Source: Acidimicrobiaceae bacterium (GTDB lineage Bacteria > Actinomycetota > Acidimicrobiia > Acidimicrobiales > Palsa-688). From it: 21,309 nucleotides of DNA. The notes below the pieces were generated by a model. It saw only the letters and a list, made by a program, of their open reading frames with translations. It was not told where the DNA came from and made no database searches. The stretch is from positions 1-21,309 of the forward strand of contig DAHWQF010000007.1 in the NCBI GenBank assembly GCA_027334785.1, given 5' to 3'. Every line of letters starts with the position of its first letter. Position 1 is the first letter of the stretch. This document shows positions 13,354 to 20,524 of this stretch, piece by piece. The position numbers and the translations under genes are program-made.

Positions 13354-14468
13354 GCAGCGTCGTCACGGTCCCCCAGCCACAAACCACGCTGGAGCCGCCG
13401 GGCGGCCCGTTCATCCGTTACAGCGAACCTGGCTACAAGCCGCAGTACACGGAGTCGGGTGTCGAATTTGGGGGCCAGGTCACAAACCCGCTGGTGCCCG
13501 TGCCAGGGTACGTGTCCCGGTTCCGCGTGCGCATCTATGCTACGGGCGGGGCTAACACGGCTGGCACAGTGGCCACCACCGCGGACGCGCCCTTCAATGC
13601 CGTACAGCTCGTGAACCTTTCGGACGCCAACGGTAACCCTATTTTCAACGGCCCGGGCTATGAAATGCTCTACTTGGTGCCGTTGTTCTCGGGTGGCTAC
13701 GGCCTCCTGGCGGCAGCCAACATCCAAAACATGCCGAGCTATCAAGCGCCTTCAGTGGGCACATCCGGCACCGGCGGCTTCAGCTTCCGTACCGCCCTGC
13801 CGCTGGAACTGACCAAGGCATACGGGCTGCTCGGAATGGCCGCGGCGAACGTCATGCCTACCCTCACTTGGACACTGTCCGGGAGCAGCACGGTCTACTC
13901 CACCGCGCCGACCACTGTGCCCACCCTCACGGTCAAGGTGGGCGCCGAGTACTACTGGTTGCCGCAGTCGGAGAACATCGCCCCGCCAGGGCTCGGCACC
14001 AGCCGGCAGTGGATATTCAACAAGTCCGCCAACCAGCCCGCGGCGAGCAGCTACCTGGACGTGCAGTTCCCGCGCCCCGGTGGTTACCTCGACACGATCA
14101 TCCTCGTGTGCCGGGACTCGACGGGCGCACGGGTCGACGCATGGCCGGACCCGTTGTCGATTTGGGTCGATGGTGTGCCGATGGTGAACCAGGAGCCCCT
14201 GACCGACATTTACGACGACATCTACAACGTCTTCGGCGGTGTGACGAGGCCGACCGGTGTGCTCGCCTTCTCTCGCAAGACCTCGCTTAGCCAGATCAGC
14301 CTTGGCCTTCTGGACACAGGCGAAGAGTTCTTGTCCACCAACCCTGGGACGCTGCTCCAAGTGGGCGGCACCTGGGGTTCCGCGGGCACCGGTCCATACA
14401 CCATCAGCGTGATCACCGGCCAGGTCGTACCGAGCGAGGCCCTGCTTCAAGGGCTGCCGGAGGTCTAA
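13350..14468 (+). CDS. Probable double-jelly-roll major capsid protein
   Basis: A 372-residue beta-rich protein, close to PRD1 P3 (about 395). It splits into two similar-sized beta domains. The first (about 40-205) has SRFRVRIYATGG, FNAVQLVNLSDANGNPIF and FSFRTALPLELTKAYG. The second (about 215-365) has DVQFPRPGGYLDTIILVCRD, PLSIWVDGVPMVNQEPLTD and SVITGQVVPSEALL. The GxLDxIxLxxRDxxG…W..P..IWVDG run resembles the second jelly roll of bacterial DJR capsid proteins (recognised by pattern, not by search). The GTG start overlaps a leader ORF. Position right after the packaging ATPase, a downstream train of membrane proteins and absence of HK97-type genes all fit. A fold prediction would settle it. 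Confidence 0.75.
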   Translation: MSSVVTVPQPQTTLEPPGGPFIRYSEPGYKPQYTESGVEFGGQVTNPLVPVPGYVSRFRVRIYATGGANTAGTVATTADAPFNAVQLVNLSDANGNPIFNGPGYEMLYLVPLFSGGYGLLAAANIQNMPSYQAPSVGTSGTGGFSFRTALPLELTKAYGLLGMAAANVMPTLTWTLSGSSTVYSTAPTTVPTLTVKVGAEYYWLPQSENIAPPGLGTSRQWIFNKSANQPAASSYLDVQFPRPGGYLDTIILVCRDSTGARVDAWPDPLSIWVDGVPMVNQEPLTDIYDDIYNVFGGVTRPTGVLAFSRKTSLSQISLGLLDTGEEFLSTNPGTLLQVGGTWGSAGTGPYTISVITGQVVPSEALLQGLPEV

Positions 14469-14837
14469 ATGCCTGGACTGTCCTTGGGAATCGGAGGTGG
14501 TATGAGAGCGGGAGGCGCGTACGGTACCCCGGTGGCGCCGGCAAGCAGTGTCGCACCGGCGATGGCAGCCATGGGACCGGGAGGCGTAGCACCCACCGGC
14601 AACTCGGGTGGGGGCGTGAACGCCGGCCACCTGGCCCTGATCGGCGGCCTGGTAGCGGGTGCGTTGATCGGCCTCACCTGGTGGGCTCAGCCGGAACGGG
14701 AGCGCAACCAGTTTGGCAGTGTCATCTTCACTATTGGCTTGGGCTACGTCTTTTTCTCCGGCGTGCGCCAGTGGGGACGTATCCATCTGTTGGAGGGTGA
14801 CACCAACGTGGTCTACAAGGCCGCGGCGGTGCTGTGA
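14469..14837 (+). CDS. Two-span virion-membrane protein, 122 residues
   Basis: GGAGGT lies just ahead of the ATG, which follows the capsid stop with no gap. A Gly/Ala/Pro-rich N-terminus of about 50 residues (AGGAYGTPVAPASSVAPAMA) precedes two spans: LALIGGLVAGALIGLTWWA (about 55-73) and GSVIFTIGLGYVFFSGV (about 83-99). A charged loop (QPERERNQ) separates them. As the first gene after the capsid protein it may link shell and inner membrane, in the manner of PRD1 P16-type proteins (inference). Confidence 0.75.
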   Translation: MPGLSLGIGGGMRAGGAYGTPVAPASSVAPAMAAMGPGGVAPTGNSGGGVNAGHLALIGGLVAGALIGLTWWAQPERERNQFGSVIFTIGLGYVFFSGVRQWGRIHLLEGDTNVVYKAAAVL

Positions 14838-14846
14838 GGAGGAGCG

Positions 14847-14939
14847 ATGAGCGGGTTTTTCAAGAAGGTCACCTGGCAGGGTGTCCTTGTCGGAGCCGGC
14901 GGGATGATCCTGCTCGGCATGGTACTAAGGAGAGGCTGA
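14847..14939 (+). CDS. Membrane micro-protein, 30 residues
   Basis: GAGGAGG lies four bases upstream of the ATG. The chain has a basic start (MSGFFKKVTWQG), one span (VLVGAGGMILLGMVL) and a basic end (RRG). It is immediately followed by another micro-membrane gene (TGAATG). Very small single-span proteins of this kind are typical of tectivirus-like virion membranes. Confidence 0.75.
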   Translation: MSGFFKKVTWQGVLVGAGGMILLGMVLRRG

Positions 14940-15044
14940 ATGCGTAGATGGGGTTTTTGGGGCGGCGTCGTAGTCGGAGTCGGCGGCGTCTGGCTGTGGC
15001 ATAACTTCTTCGGCCCGCATCTTCCTGGGTCGAGCAAGGGCTGA
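14940..15044 (+). CDS. Membrane micro-protein, 34 residues
   Basis: Its ATG directly follows the previous stop, with AAGGAGAGG upstream. It starts MRRWGFWGG, has one span (VVVGVGGVWLW) and ends in HNFFGPHLPGSSKG. The Trp-rich interface residues flank the span. A member of the same run of micro-membrane proteins. Confidence 0.75.
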   Translation: MRRWGFWGGVVVGVGGVWLWHNFFGPHLPGSSKG

Positions 15045-15048
15045 GCCG

Positions 15049-15210
15049 ATGGGCAAAATACTGGGCCTGGGCGCCCTTTTCATCGGCGGCCTGATGCTGG
15101 CTGACGCGCTGACACACCCGACCGGCGTGAAGCAGCTCGGCAGCTCGGCCAATTCGCTCGTGGCGACCGGAGGCAACCAATTGATTGGGATTGGCGCGAA
15201 GTCGGGGTAA
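15049..15210 (+). CDS. Membrane micro-protein, 53 residues
   Basis: An AAGGG ribosome site lies about ten bases before the ATG. One hydrophobic span near the N-terminus (ILGLGALFIGGLMLADAL) is followed by a polar tail (THPTGVKQLGSSANSLVATG) and a second weakly hydrophobic stretch (NQLIGIGAKSG). It is the last of three consecutive micro-membrane genes before the endonuclease insertion. Confidence 0.7.
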   Translation: MGKILGLGALFIGGLMLADALTHPTGVKQLGSSANSLVATGGNQLIGIGAKSG

Positions 15211-15221
15211 TCATGTATGAT
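15191..15221 (+). promoter_or_regulatory. Promoter-like sequence of the endonuclease gene
   Basis: TATGAT (15216-15221) is a good -10 box, with TTGGCG (15191-15196) 19 bases upstream as a weak -35. The transcript would start within a few bases of the ATG at 15230, giving a leaderless message. No ribosome site is seen. Confidence 0.45.
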
Positions 15222-15229
15222 TGCGCCCG

Positions 15230-15757
15230 ATGGGAGCACCCAAGTACACACAGGGGCCGGACCGCACGTGTCGTAAGTGTGGCCAGACCAAGCCGCTAAC
15301 GAAGGAGTACTGGTCCACAAACGGAGGCACATCGTGGCGTTACCAATGCAAGGAGTGCCAGCGTGCCCATGACCGCGCCCGCTATCACGCCAACCCCAGT
15401 AGACGGGAGCACATTGTTCAATGGACAAAGGGATGGCGAGTGCGCAACCCTGGCCGCTTCGCCGCTCAAGTCGAGCGGCGAAAGTCCAGCCGTCAGGGCA
15501 AGTCGCACGAGTGGTTTCTGGTACAGCGGCAAGCTCAAGACGACAAGTGCGCGGTGTGCCAACGCCCGTTTGCTCAGGAGCGCCGCCCTTGTATCGACCA
15601 CGATCATTCCCATTGCCCCGGCACCTATGGGTGCAGCGAGTGTGTGAGAGGACTGCTATGCGTCAGTTGCAATGTGTTTGTAGGACGGCTCGAAACACCG
15701 GGGCTGCTCGAAGCTGCACTGGCCTACTTGGAGGCCTATAAATGCAGCGTGCCGTAA
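15230..15757 (+). CDS. Endonuclease VII-like HNH homing endonuclease
   Basis: A 175-residue protein with two parts. An N-terminal zinc ribbon (CRKCGQTKP … YQCKECQRAHDRARYHAN, about 12-50) is typical of phage free-standing HNH genes. The C-terminal T4-Endonuclease-VII-type core has CAVCQRPF, CIDHDHSHC, and VRGLLCVSCNVFVGRLETPG. Zinc ligands and the catalytic DHDH are intact. It interrupts the run of virion genes and carries its own promoter-like sequence, and its coding is less GC-rich than its neighbours, so it looks like a selfish insertion. A Holliday-junction resolvase serving packaging is the alternative. The last codons overlap the next virion gene, so the insertion is compactly integrated. 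Confidence 0.85.
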   Translation: MGAPKYTQGPDRTCRKCGQTKPLTKEYWSTNGGTSWRYQCKECQRAHDRARYHANPSRREHIVQWTKGWRVRNPGRFAAQVERRKSSRQGKSHEWFLVQRQAQDDKCAVCQRPFAQERRPCIDHDHSHCPGTYGCSECVRGLLCVSCNVFVGRLETPGLLEAALAYLEAYKCSVP

Positions 15758-16254
15758 GGGCCGCGGTCCCCATGACGGGCCGCGGCTCGCTTCCCGGCGC
15801 ATCCCCGGCATGGGCTCCTCCCCCCACGCGCTCGGTTGCCGAGGCGTTCGGAGGCGCCGTCACGCGTGCGCGCATCGTCGCCCTCCGCAGCGCCTACTAC
15901 CAGCCTGTCCCGCAGGCCGTCCCGCCCGGCCCGCTCCCGCGCGAGGCGCAGGGGTCCTGGGCGCACGGCCCCACTATGGGCGGCAGCGTGTTCGTGCAGT
16001 TGCCGCCCATCGGTGGCCCGCTGTTCTATTTGAAGCAGCGCACGGAGCTGCCGGTGCCGATCACGACGGTGGGAGGTCCTGGGAGCCGCGGCAGCATGAC
16101 CACGGCCAAGCCGGCGACCAAGGGCACGACGGGCAAGTTCAACGCGCCCGCTGGGTACCGCCGTTGGGCATGGGCGCCTACCGGGCGCTGGGTAACCGCT
16201 TCCCCCGATGTTGTGCCGCGCTGGCCCATCATCGGCACAGGAGGCAGAGGGTGA
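15742..16254 (+). CDS. Proline/arginine-rich virion-like protein, 170 residues
   Basis: GGAGG lies seven bases before the ATG, within the end of the endonuclease gene. The composition is Pro/Gly/Arg-rich with short beta stretches: GSVFVQLPPIGGPLFYLKQR, TELPVPITTVGG, and YRRWAWAPTGRWVTASPDVV near the end. No membrane span or enzyme motif is visible. It resembles extended minor capsid (tape or cement) proteins rather than a globular enzyme. The function is unknown. Confidence 0.7.
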   Translation: MQRAVRAAVPMTGRGSLPGASPAWAPPPTRSVAEAFGGAVTRARIVALRSAYYQPVPQAVPPGPLPREAQGSWAHGPTMGGSVFVQLPPIGGPLFYLKQRTELPVPITTVGGPGSRGSMTTAKPATKGTTGKFNAPAGYRRWAWAPTGRWVTASPDVVPRWPIIGTGGRG

Positions 16255-16593
16255 ATGGCCCTGGACGAGCCGAAGTCGAACCCGGGCACGAGCTTTCTGA
16301 TTTCGGCCGGGATCATCTACGAGATCGTTGCGGCCATCAACTCCAGCCCGCAGACGACGGAGATCAACGCCGCCGCGCGGGCGCCGACCCTCATGAAGTG
16401 GGTGAAGCTCGGGCTCTTGCAGGCCGGCGGCTTCACATTGCTCGGGATGCTGTTCGCCAAGGGAGCCGGGTACGAATCGTGGCCCATCGCTCTCGGAGGG
16501 CTCACGGCTGGCACCCTCATATGGGTGCAGTACGTCCATGCCAAGGAAGCGGGCCTCGCCAACCCCGGCCCGGCAACGGAAAGGTATAGCTGA
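16255..16593 (+). CDS. Multi-span membrane protein, 112 residues
   Basis: The ATG abuts the previous stop, with AGGAGGCAGAGGG upstream. Hydrophobic regions: SFLISAGIIYEIVAAI (weak), LLQAGGFTLLGMLFAKGAG and WPIALGGLTAGTLIWVQYVH. Between them lies TTEINAAARAPTLMKWVKLG. This would give two or three spans. It sits in the virion membrane-protein train and overlaps the next gene by one base (TGATG). Confidence 0.7.
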   Translation: MALDEPKSNPGTSFLISAGIIYEIVAAINSSPQTTEINAAARAPTLMKWVKLGLLQAGGFTLLGMLFAKGAGYESWPIALGGLTAGTLIWVQYVHAKEAGLANPGPATERYS

Positions 16594-17531
16594 TGGCCGA
16601 GCGCAGAGAGAGACGTGAGGAGCGCCGGGAGCCCGCGCGGCGTGAGGCTCCCCAGGGCGGGCACAGCGGGGGCATCTCGGGATGGTGGCACCGGGCGCCG
16701 ACCTGGCAGAAAGGCGCCGTGGTGGCCGGCGCCGGCGTGGCCGCGTTCCTCATATACAAGTGGTGGAGCAACCGCAGCAGCTCGAGCACGACAGCCGCAG
16801 CGGCGACACCGTCCCCGAGCCCGGGCTCGGGGCAGCCCTCCACGACAGGCGGCGGGAGCGGCAGTGGCGGTGGTGGTGGGTACCCCGGCTACCCGTTCTG
16901 GCCCTTCCCCTTCCCCCCTCCGGGCGGCGGCGGCGGCACGAGCGGCAACCCAGCCGGGGGACCATCGACCGGCCAACAGCAGGGGCCACCCTCGACCACT
17001 ACGTCAACCACGTCGTCAGCCAGTGCGCCTTCGACGACCCAGCCGCTCGTTACGGGTGCCATGGGTGGGGGCACCGGAGGGACGAGGAGCGCCCCGGTAC
17101 GAACGACAGCGCTCTCGTCCAATGTCATGGTCCCCATCCCGGCGGCAGCCCTGGGGCCGTCGGCCAGGGTGACTGCCAGTGGTTCCACTTTCGGTTCGAG
17201 CGCCCCGGTTTCGAGCGGTGTCGCCTACACGTCCGAGACGGGCAATAGCCTGTTCAACACCCCAGGCAACATCCTGGCCAACGCGGCGGCCACCAGGACC
17301 ACGGCGAGCGGGAGCCATGCGGGCGGCAGCGCACCGGTACGCAGCGGTGTCGCCTACACGTCCGAGACGGGCTCCCTGATGCCCTCCGGCGGCTCTGTCC
17401 CGATATATGCGATCCGGTCGCACCGGTCGTACACGCCGGCCGTGAAGACCACCAAGAAGGTGACAGTCCACCAAGCAGCGCCCAAGCCGAAGCCGCGCAC
17501 GTCGGTCGGCCATAACATGCTGATGAGGTGA
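16593..17531 (+). CDS. Membrane-anchored Ser/Gly-rich spike-like protein, 312 residues
   Basis: A highly charged start (AERRERREERREPARRE) faces the cytoplasm or the virion interior, followed by one span (GAVVAGAGVAAFLIYKWW, about 41-58). A long low-complexity stalk comes next: Ser/Thr (SSSSTTAAAATPSPSPGSG), Gly runs, a Pro/Phe patch (YPFWPFPFPPPGG) and STTTSTTSSASAPSTT. Then come two copies of a 24-residue module (TASGSxxGxSAPVxSGVAYT followed by SETG), and a basic tail ending VGHNMLMR. The layout suits a type II membrane protein with an extended external stalk. Glycosylation of the Ser/Thr stalk by the encoded glycosyltransferase is conceivable (inference). Confidence 0.7.
   Translation: MAERRERREERREPARREAPQGGHSGGISGWWHRAPTWQKGAVVAGAGVAAFLIYKWWSNRSSSSTTAAAATPSPSPGSGQPSTTGGGSGSGGGGGYPGYPFWPFPFPPPGGGGGTSGNPAGGPSTGQQQGPPSTTTSTTSSASAPSTTQPLVTGAMGGGTGGTRSAPVRTTALSSNVMVPIPAAALGPSARVTASGSTFGSSAPVSSGVAYTSETGNSLFNTPGNILANAAATRTTASGSHAGGSAPVRSGVAYTSETGSLMPSGGSVPIYAIRSHRSYTPAVKTTKKVTVHQAAPKPKPRTSVGHNMLMR
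17214..17372 (+). repeat. 30-bp direct repeat inside the spike-like gene
   Basis: Positions 17214-17243 and 17343-17372 are identical (AGCGGTGTCGCCTACACGTC and ten more bases). They are 129 bp apart, exactly 43 codons. They encode SGVAYTSETG in both copies. Recombination between them would delete 43 residues in frame. Confidence 0.9.
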
Positions 17532-17767
17532 GGATGATGCTGACAAGGCCGATAAGAGGCAGCACCTACTACTGCGGGCAGGGCACCGGGCCGGACGCGC
17601 TCGCCATGCAGTTCGCCAGCGACAACTTCGGGGTACCGGAGGCCCACATGGCATGGATGCCGGGGACGGTGCAGTGCACCCCCTCGATCGCCCACCCCAA
17701 GGGCGGCTGGGCCTGGGGCCATGCTGGCCAGCCGCACCCGCACCCAACCGCCTGGAGGACTTGGTAA
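17528..17767 (+). CDS. Small hypothetical virion-region protein, 79 residues
   Basis: The GTG overlaps the previous stop as GTGA; ATG two codons later is an alternative. The protein has GSTYYCGQGTGPDALAMQFA and a His/Pro/Trp-rich end (WAWGHAGQPHPHPTAWRTW). It carries two cysteines and no membrane span. The GQGTGPDALAM stretch does not match a family I know. It couples to the next gene (TAATG). Confidence 0.65.
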   Translation: MRMMLTRPIRGSTYYCGQGTGPDALAMQFASDNFGVPEAHMAWMPGTVQCTPSIAHPKGGWAWGHAGQPHPHPTAWRTW

Positions 17768-17991
17768 TGTTCGGCACTCGCAACCTAACCCCTCCTTACG
17801 ATGCACGGGTGGGCATTGAGAACGTCATGTGGGCGAGCGACGGCGCACCGCTGTTCCAAGCGTCCCCTGTCGGTGCGCTGCTCTGCGCACCGCAGCCGGG
17901 CCTTGCGCTGCCCCCACGGGCCATCATGTGGGAGCGGCCGGTGTTCGTCAAGGGCAAGGGCTGGGTCAGCTCCGCCGCGCCCAATGGCTAG
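17767..17991 (+). CDS. Small beta-rich hypothetical protein, 74 residues
   Basis: TAATG overlap with the previous stop and GGAGG eight bases upstream set the start. Strands are suggested by RVGIENVMWASDGAPLFQAS and PRAIMWERPVFVKGKGWVSS. There is no membrane span. The composition suits a minor virion protein. Unrecognised. Confidence 0.65.
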   Translation: MFGTRNLTPPYDARVGIENVMWASDGAPLFQASPVGALLCAPQPGLALPPRAIMWERPVFVKGKGWVSSAAPNG

Positions 17992-18343
17992 CCCGCTCCT
18001 CCCCTGGGCCGTCGAGCTCGGCCTCATCACCGTGCGGGACATTTGGGGGAAGAACGCGACTATCGGCGGCCTCAAGATCAAGGGCACGCCACATACGGTC
18101 GGTGGCCTGCCGGCACCGGGGGACTACCTGGCGACGGCGGTGATCTTCGGCCCGCTGGCCCTCGCGCGCGGGACGCGGTTCCAGACCCTGGCGGCGCTGG
18201 TCGGCTGGGGCTACGTGCTGGCCACGCTGCTCAATATCCTGGACCCATCGGACCCGCTCAATCGCGGCCAAGGGCCGAGCACGCAGACGACGGCGGCCGG
18301 CGCCCCCACCGGCGGCGGTACTGCCGTGCCTACAGGAGCCTGA
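17984..18343 (+). CDS. Membrane protein, 119 residues
   Basis: The ATG lies eight bases inside the end of the previous gene; the ribosome site is weak, so coupling is likely. Two hydrophobic stretches are visible: DYLATAVIFGPLALARG and TLAALVGWGYVLATLLNILD, then a polar tail (LNRGQGPSTQTTAAGAPTGG). The N-terminal half before the spans (ELGLITVRDIWGKNATIGGL) may be a soluble face. It is part of the virion membrane-protein series. Confidence 0.65.
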   Translation: MASPLLPWAVELGLITVRDIWGKNATIGGLKIKGTPHTVGGLPAPGDYLATAVIFGPLALARGTRFQTLAALVGWGYVLATLLNILDPSDPLNRGQGPSTQTTAAGAPTGGGTAVPTGA

Positions 18344-18345
18344 TC

Positions 18346-18612
18346 GTGGGGCTGCTCGGAGTAGCGCTCGTATGGGGCGGTTATGCCGTGTTCGTGTACG
18401 GCCTGGAGCTGGTGCGCGGGAAATGCACCCCGCTCAAGCGCATCATGTGGCCCGCTGGTGCGACCTCGGGCGACGTGTCTGTAACCTGCCCGCAGGCGTC
18501 CACTGATACCGTAGCGAAGCTCAACCAGCAGGGCCAGGGCCAGACCCAGCAAGTGACGACCGCGCAGACCCCATCCGGGCCTCTGACGTTCGGGATCGGC
18601 AGCGCACGATGA
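18346..18612 (+). CDS. N-anchored membrane protein, 88 residues
   Basis: The GTG start with ACAGGAG about eight bases upstream is preferred. One span (GLLGVALVWGGYAVFVYGLE) is followed by a basic segment (VRGKCTPLKRIMWPAG) and a polar, Gln/Thr-rich tail (NQQGQGQTQQVTTAQTPSG). Two cysteines flank the basic segment and could pair outside the membrane. The stop overlaps the next ATG (ATGA). It may assist the transglycosylase encoded next (inference). Confidence 0.65.
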   Translation: MGLLGVALVWGGYAVFVYGLELVRGKCTPLKRIMWPAGATSGDVSVTCPQASTDTVAKLNQQGQGQTQQVTTAQTPSGPLTFGIGSAR

Positions 18613-19505
18613 CGTGGTACTACCCCGGCTCGAAGAACGTCCCGCCGTCCCAGGTCGCCTCATTGTGGAGCGATGCCGGCGCTCCGGGGCCTGTCGCCAA
18701 CGCGTTCGCCAATGGGATCGTGCCGGCAGAGGGCGGCTACAACTCAGGCGCAGTGCTCAATACTGCCTATCCCAACTTGCCCAACTATGCCGGTCCGCCA
18801 GCGCCGGGCAACCTGCCCGAGTACAGCGTGGGCCTTTATGGGATCAACCTGTACCCGCAGTACGGGCCGAACAACCCGCAGCAGGCCTACCAGGCCGGCG
18901 CTGCCTTGGCAGCCAATCCCAAGGCACAGACGGTCGCGGCGGCGCAACTGTTCAACCATCGGGGTTTCGAGCCATGGCAGGGCGACGCGTACGTGCAAGG
19001 CCAGGGCGGGCCGACGGCGGCCTTGGCGAGGCTCGGCTACGCCAGTCCTCCCAAAGTGCCCGTGGGGACCACCGGGAGCCTGGCCGGCCTGGCACAGACA
19101 CCGCCGGCCGTCCCATCTTCAGCGGCCTCGACCAGCACCATCCTCGGGCCTTGCGCCGGGTGCCTGGTCCCGATCCCCGTTGCCGGCGGTTGCATGTTCA
19201 CCCGCTGCAATGCCAAGGCCCTCGTGGGAGGGGTACTGGTCCTGGCCGGCGGCATCACCATGGTCGTCGGGATCGCCGTCCTGGCCCGCAACATCGCCCC
19301 CAAGGTGGCCCTCTCGGCCCTCCGGCAGGGAAGGAGCCCCATCAGCACTCGCCCTCAGCCTGAGCCGGAGGAGGAAGAGGACTACTCCGACTTTCTGGCC
19401 GGCTACCAACAAGGCCAGCGGGACCAGCGCGGGGTGATGGGAGGCTCCAAGGGAGCGCAGTACGTGCCGACGCCAGACGATTTGGACTGGTCCGAGGCAG
19501 CATGA
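18609..19505 (+). CDS. Membrane-anchored lytic-transglycosylase-like entry protein
   Basis: A 298-residue protein that resembles, by layout, the virion transglycosylases of membrane phages such as PRD1 P7. The N-terminal domain (about 20-130) has the lysozyme-like order: a candidate catalytic Glu41 (IVPAEGGYNSGA), EYSVGLYGINLYPQYG (71-86; compare ExSxGLxQIN), a helix with the sequence NPQQAYQAGAALAANP, and FNHRGFEPWQGDAY. A Pro/Ala linker and a cysteine-rich patch (CAGCLVPIPVAGGCMFTRC) lead to a span (ALVGGVLVLAGGITMVVGIA, about 204-223) and an acidic tail. The likely task is local opening of peptidoglycan during entry. The usual GLxQIN Gln is Gly here, so activity needs testing. Confidence 0.7.
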   Translation: MTWYYPGSKNVPPSQVASLWSDAGAPGPVANAFANGIVPAEGGYNSGAVLNTAYPNLPNYAGPPAPGNLPEYSVGLYGINLYPQYGPNNPQQAYQAGAALAANPKAQTVAAAQLFNHRGFEPWQGDAYVQGQGGPTAALARLGYASPPKVPVGTTGSLAGLAQTPPAVPSSAASTSTILGPCAGCLVPIPVAGGCMFTRCNAKALVGGVLVLAGGITMVVGIAVLARNIAPKVALSALRQGRSPISTRPQPEPEEEEDYSDFLAGYQQGQRDQRGVMGGSKGAQYVPTPDDLDWSEAA

Positions 19506-20524
19506 CCACGCCGCTCTTGCAACGGGCGGCCCCGGCAGTCTCAGGCTCGAGCACAACCTTTAGCTTCCCTGAAGTCCCCCAGGGCGCCGAGGCCCTGGTG
19601 TCGGTGTCTGTGCCTGGCAGCTCGGCCTTCCAGAGCTGGACGGTGGCCCTCGGCAGCGGCCCCGTCGGGTCCATGGTGGGCAACAACCCCTTCGGGCCGC
19701 TCTATGTCGGCCCGGGGCAGCGAGTGACGGTGACCGGGCCGCCGACCACCACTCAGGCTGTCCTTACGGGCGTCACCGGGCCAGTGGGCACCATCGGCGG
19801 TTCGCCCCTCCTCGCCTCCGGAGGCACGAGCGGCAGTGTGTCGGTCCCTACCTTCGTGGCCCCAGCCAACCCGGCCGCAGGCAACGACATCATCTACATG
19901 GTCCCATCAGGGACCCCGCTCCGGCTCGTGTCCTTCCGGGCCACCCTGACGACTTCCAGCCAGAGCGGCCGGCGCTACCCGTACCTGTGGCAGGTGGTCG
20001 TCAACGACACGACGCCGACAGAGGAGACCCTGCTCACGGGGGACTCAATTGGCGTCTCACAAACCGTGGTGATCGATGCCGTGCCGGGAGGAGGGCCAGG
20101 CACGCGGTCAACCCCACGTCGGCCGGCGACGGGGACTTTCAGTACCACCGTGACCACGCTGTACACGGCGCCGGCAGGAGGCTGGTTCTCGGGAGGGAGC
20201 CTCTTCCTCTACAACCCCGGCTCGGCAACCCTGACCGCGTTCGTGCAGGTGGCAGGCGTGACGGTGGCCGCGGTCAGCATCGGGGCGACGCTCAGTGCCA
20301 TGGTGCCCATCCCCGAGCTCCAGGCCGGTGACGTGCTCACGGCCAACACGAGCACCGGGAGCGTCGATTACACCCTCTCGGGCCAGGAGAACGCGGATGA
20401 CCGCAGGGTGTCCTCCTTCTCCGGGCTGCTCCTGCCTCCTGGTTCGACCATCCAGACGGCCACCGGAGGGCTCCAGAGCGGGGACACGTGGTCAGACATC
20501 AACCTAGCATTCGTGCAGTCCTGA
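19502..20524 (+). CDS. Probable virion spike/receptor-binding protein, 340 residues
   Basis: ATGA overlap with the transglycosylase gene sets the start. The protein is almost all beta: SSTTFSFPEVPQGAEALVSV, GPGQRVTVTGPPTTTQAVLT, LRLVSFRATLTTSSQSGRRY, YLWQVVVNDTTPTEETLLTG, ATLTAFVQVAGVTVAAVSIG. Several Ig/jelly-roll-like domains can be guessed: about 1-90, 115-200 and 215-340. It has no membrane span, so attachment must be by protein contacts. Virion surface location is inference from composition and position near the end of the structural block. It could alternatively be a penton-base protein. Confidence 0.65.
   Translation: MTTPLLQRAAPAVSGSSTTFSFPEVPQGAEALVSVSVPGSSAFQSWTVALGSGPVGSMVGNNPFGPLYVGPGQRVTVTGPPTTTQAVLTGVTGPVGTIGGSPLLASGGTSGSVSVPTFVAPANPAAGNDIIYMVPSGTPLRLVSFRATLTTSSQSGRRYPYLWQVVVNDTTPTEETLLTGDSIGVSQTVVIDAVPGGGPGTRSTPRRPATGTFSTTVTTLYTAPAGGWFSGGSLFLYNPGSATLTAFVQVAGVTVAAVSIGATLSAMVPIPELQAGDVLTANTSTGSVDYTLSGQENADDRRVSSFSGLLLPPGSTIQTATGGLQSGDTWSDINLAFVQS

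Noticed and set aside
13752..14786. Minus-strand frame of 344 codons opposite the capsid gene
   Set aside because: Antisense to the capsid gene, crosses the capsid/membrane-protein boundary and is rich in His/Arg as typical for shadows.
15736..16539. Minus-strand frame of 267 codons
   Set aside because: Crosses two plus-strand genes with good ribosome sites; composition typical of antisense translation.
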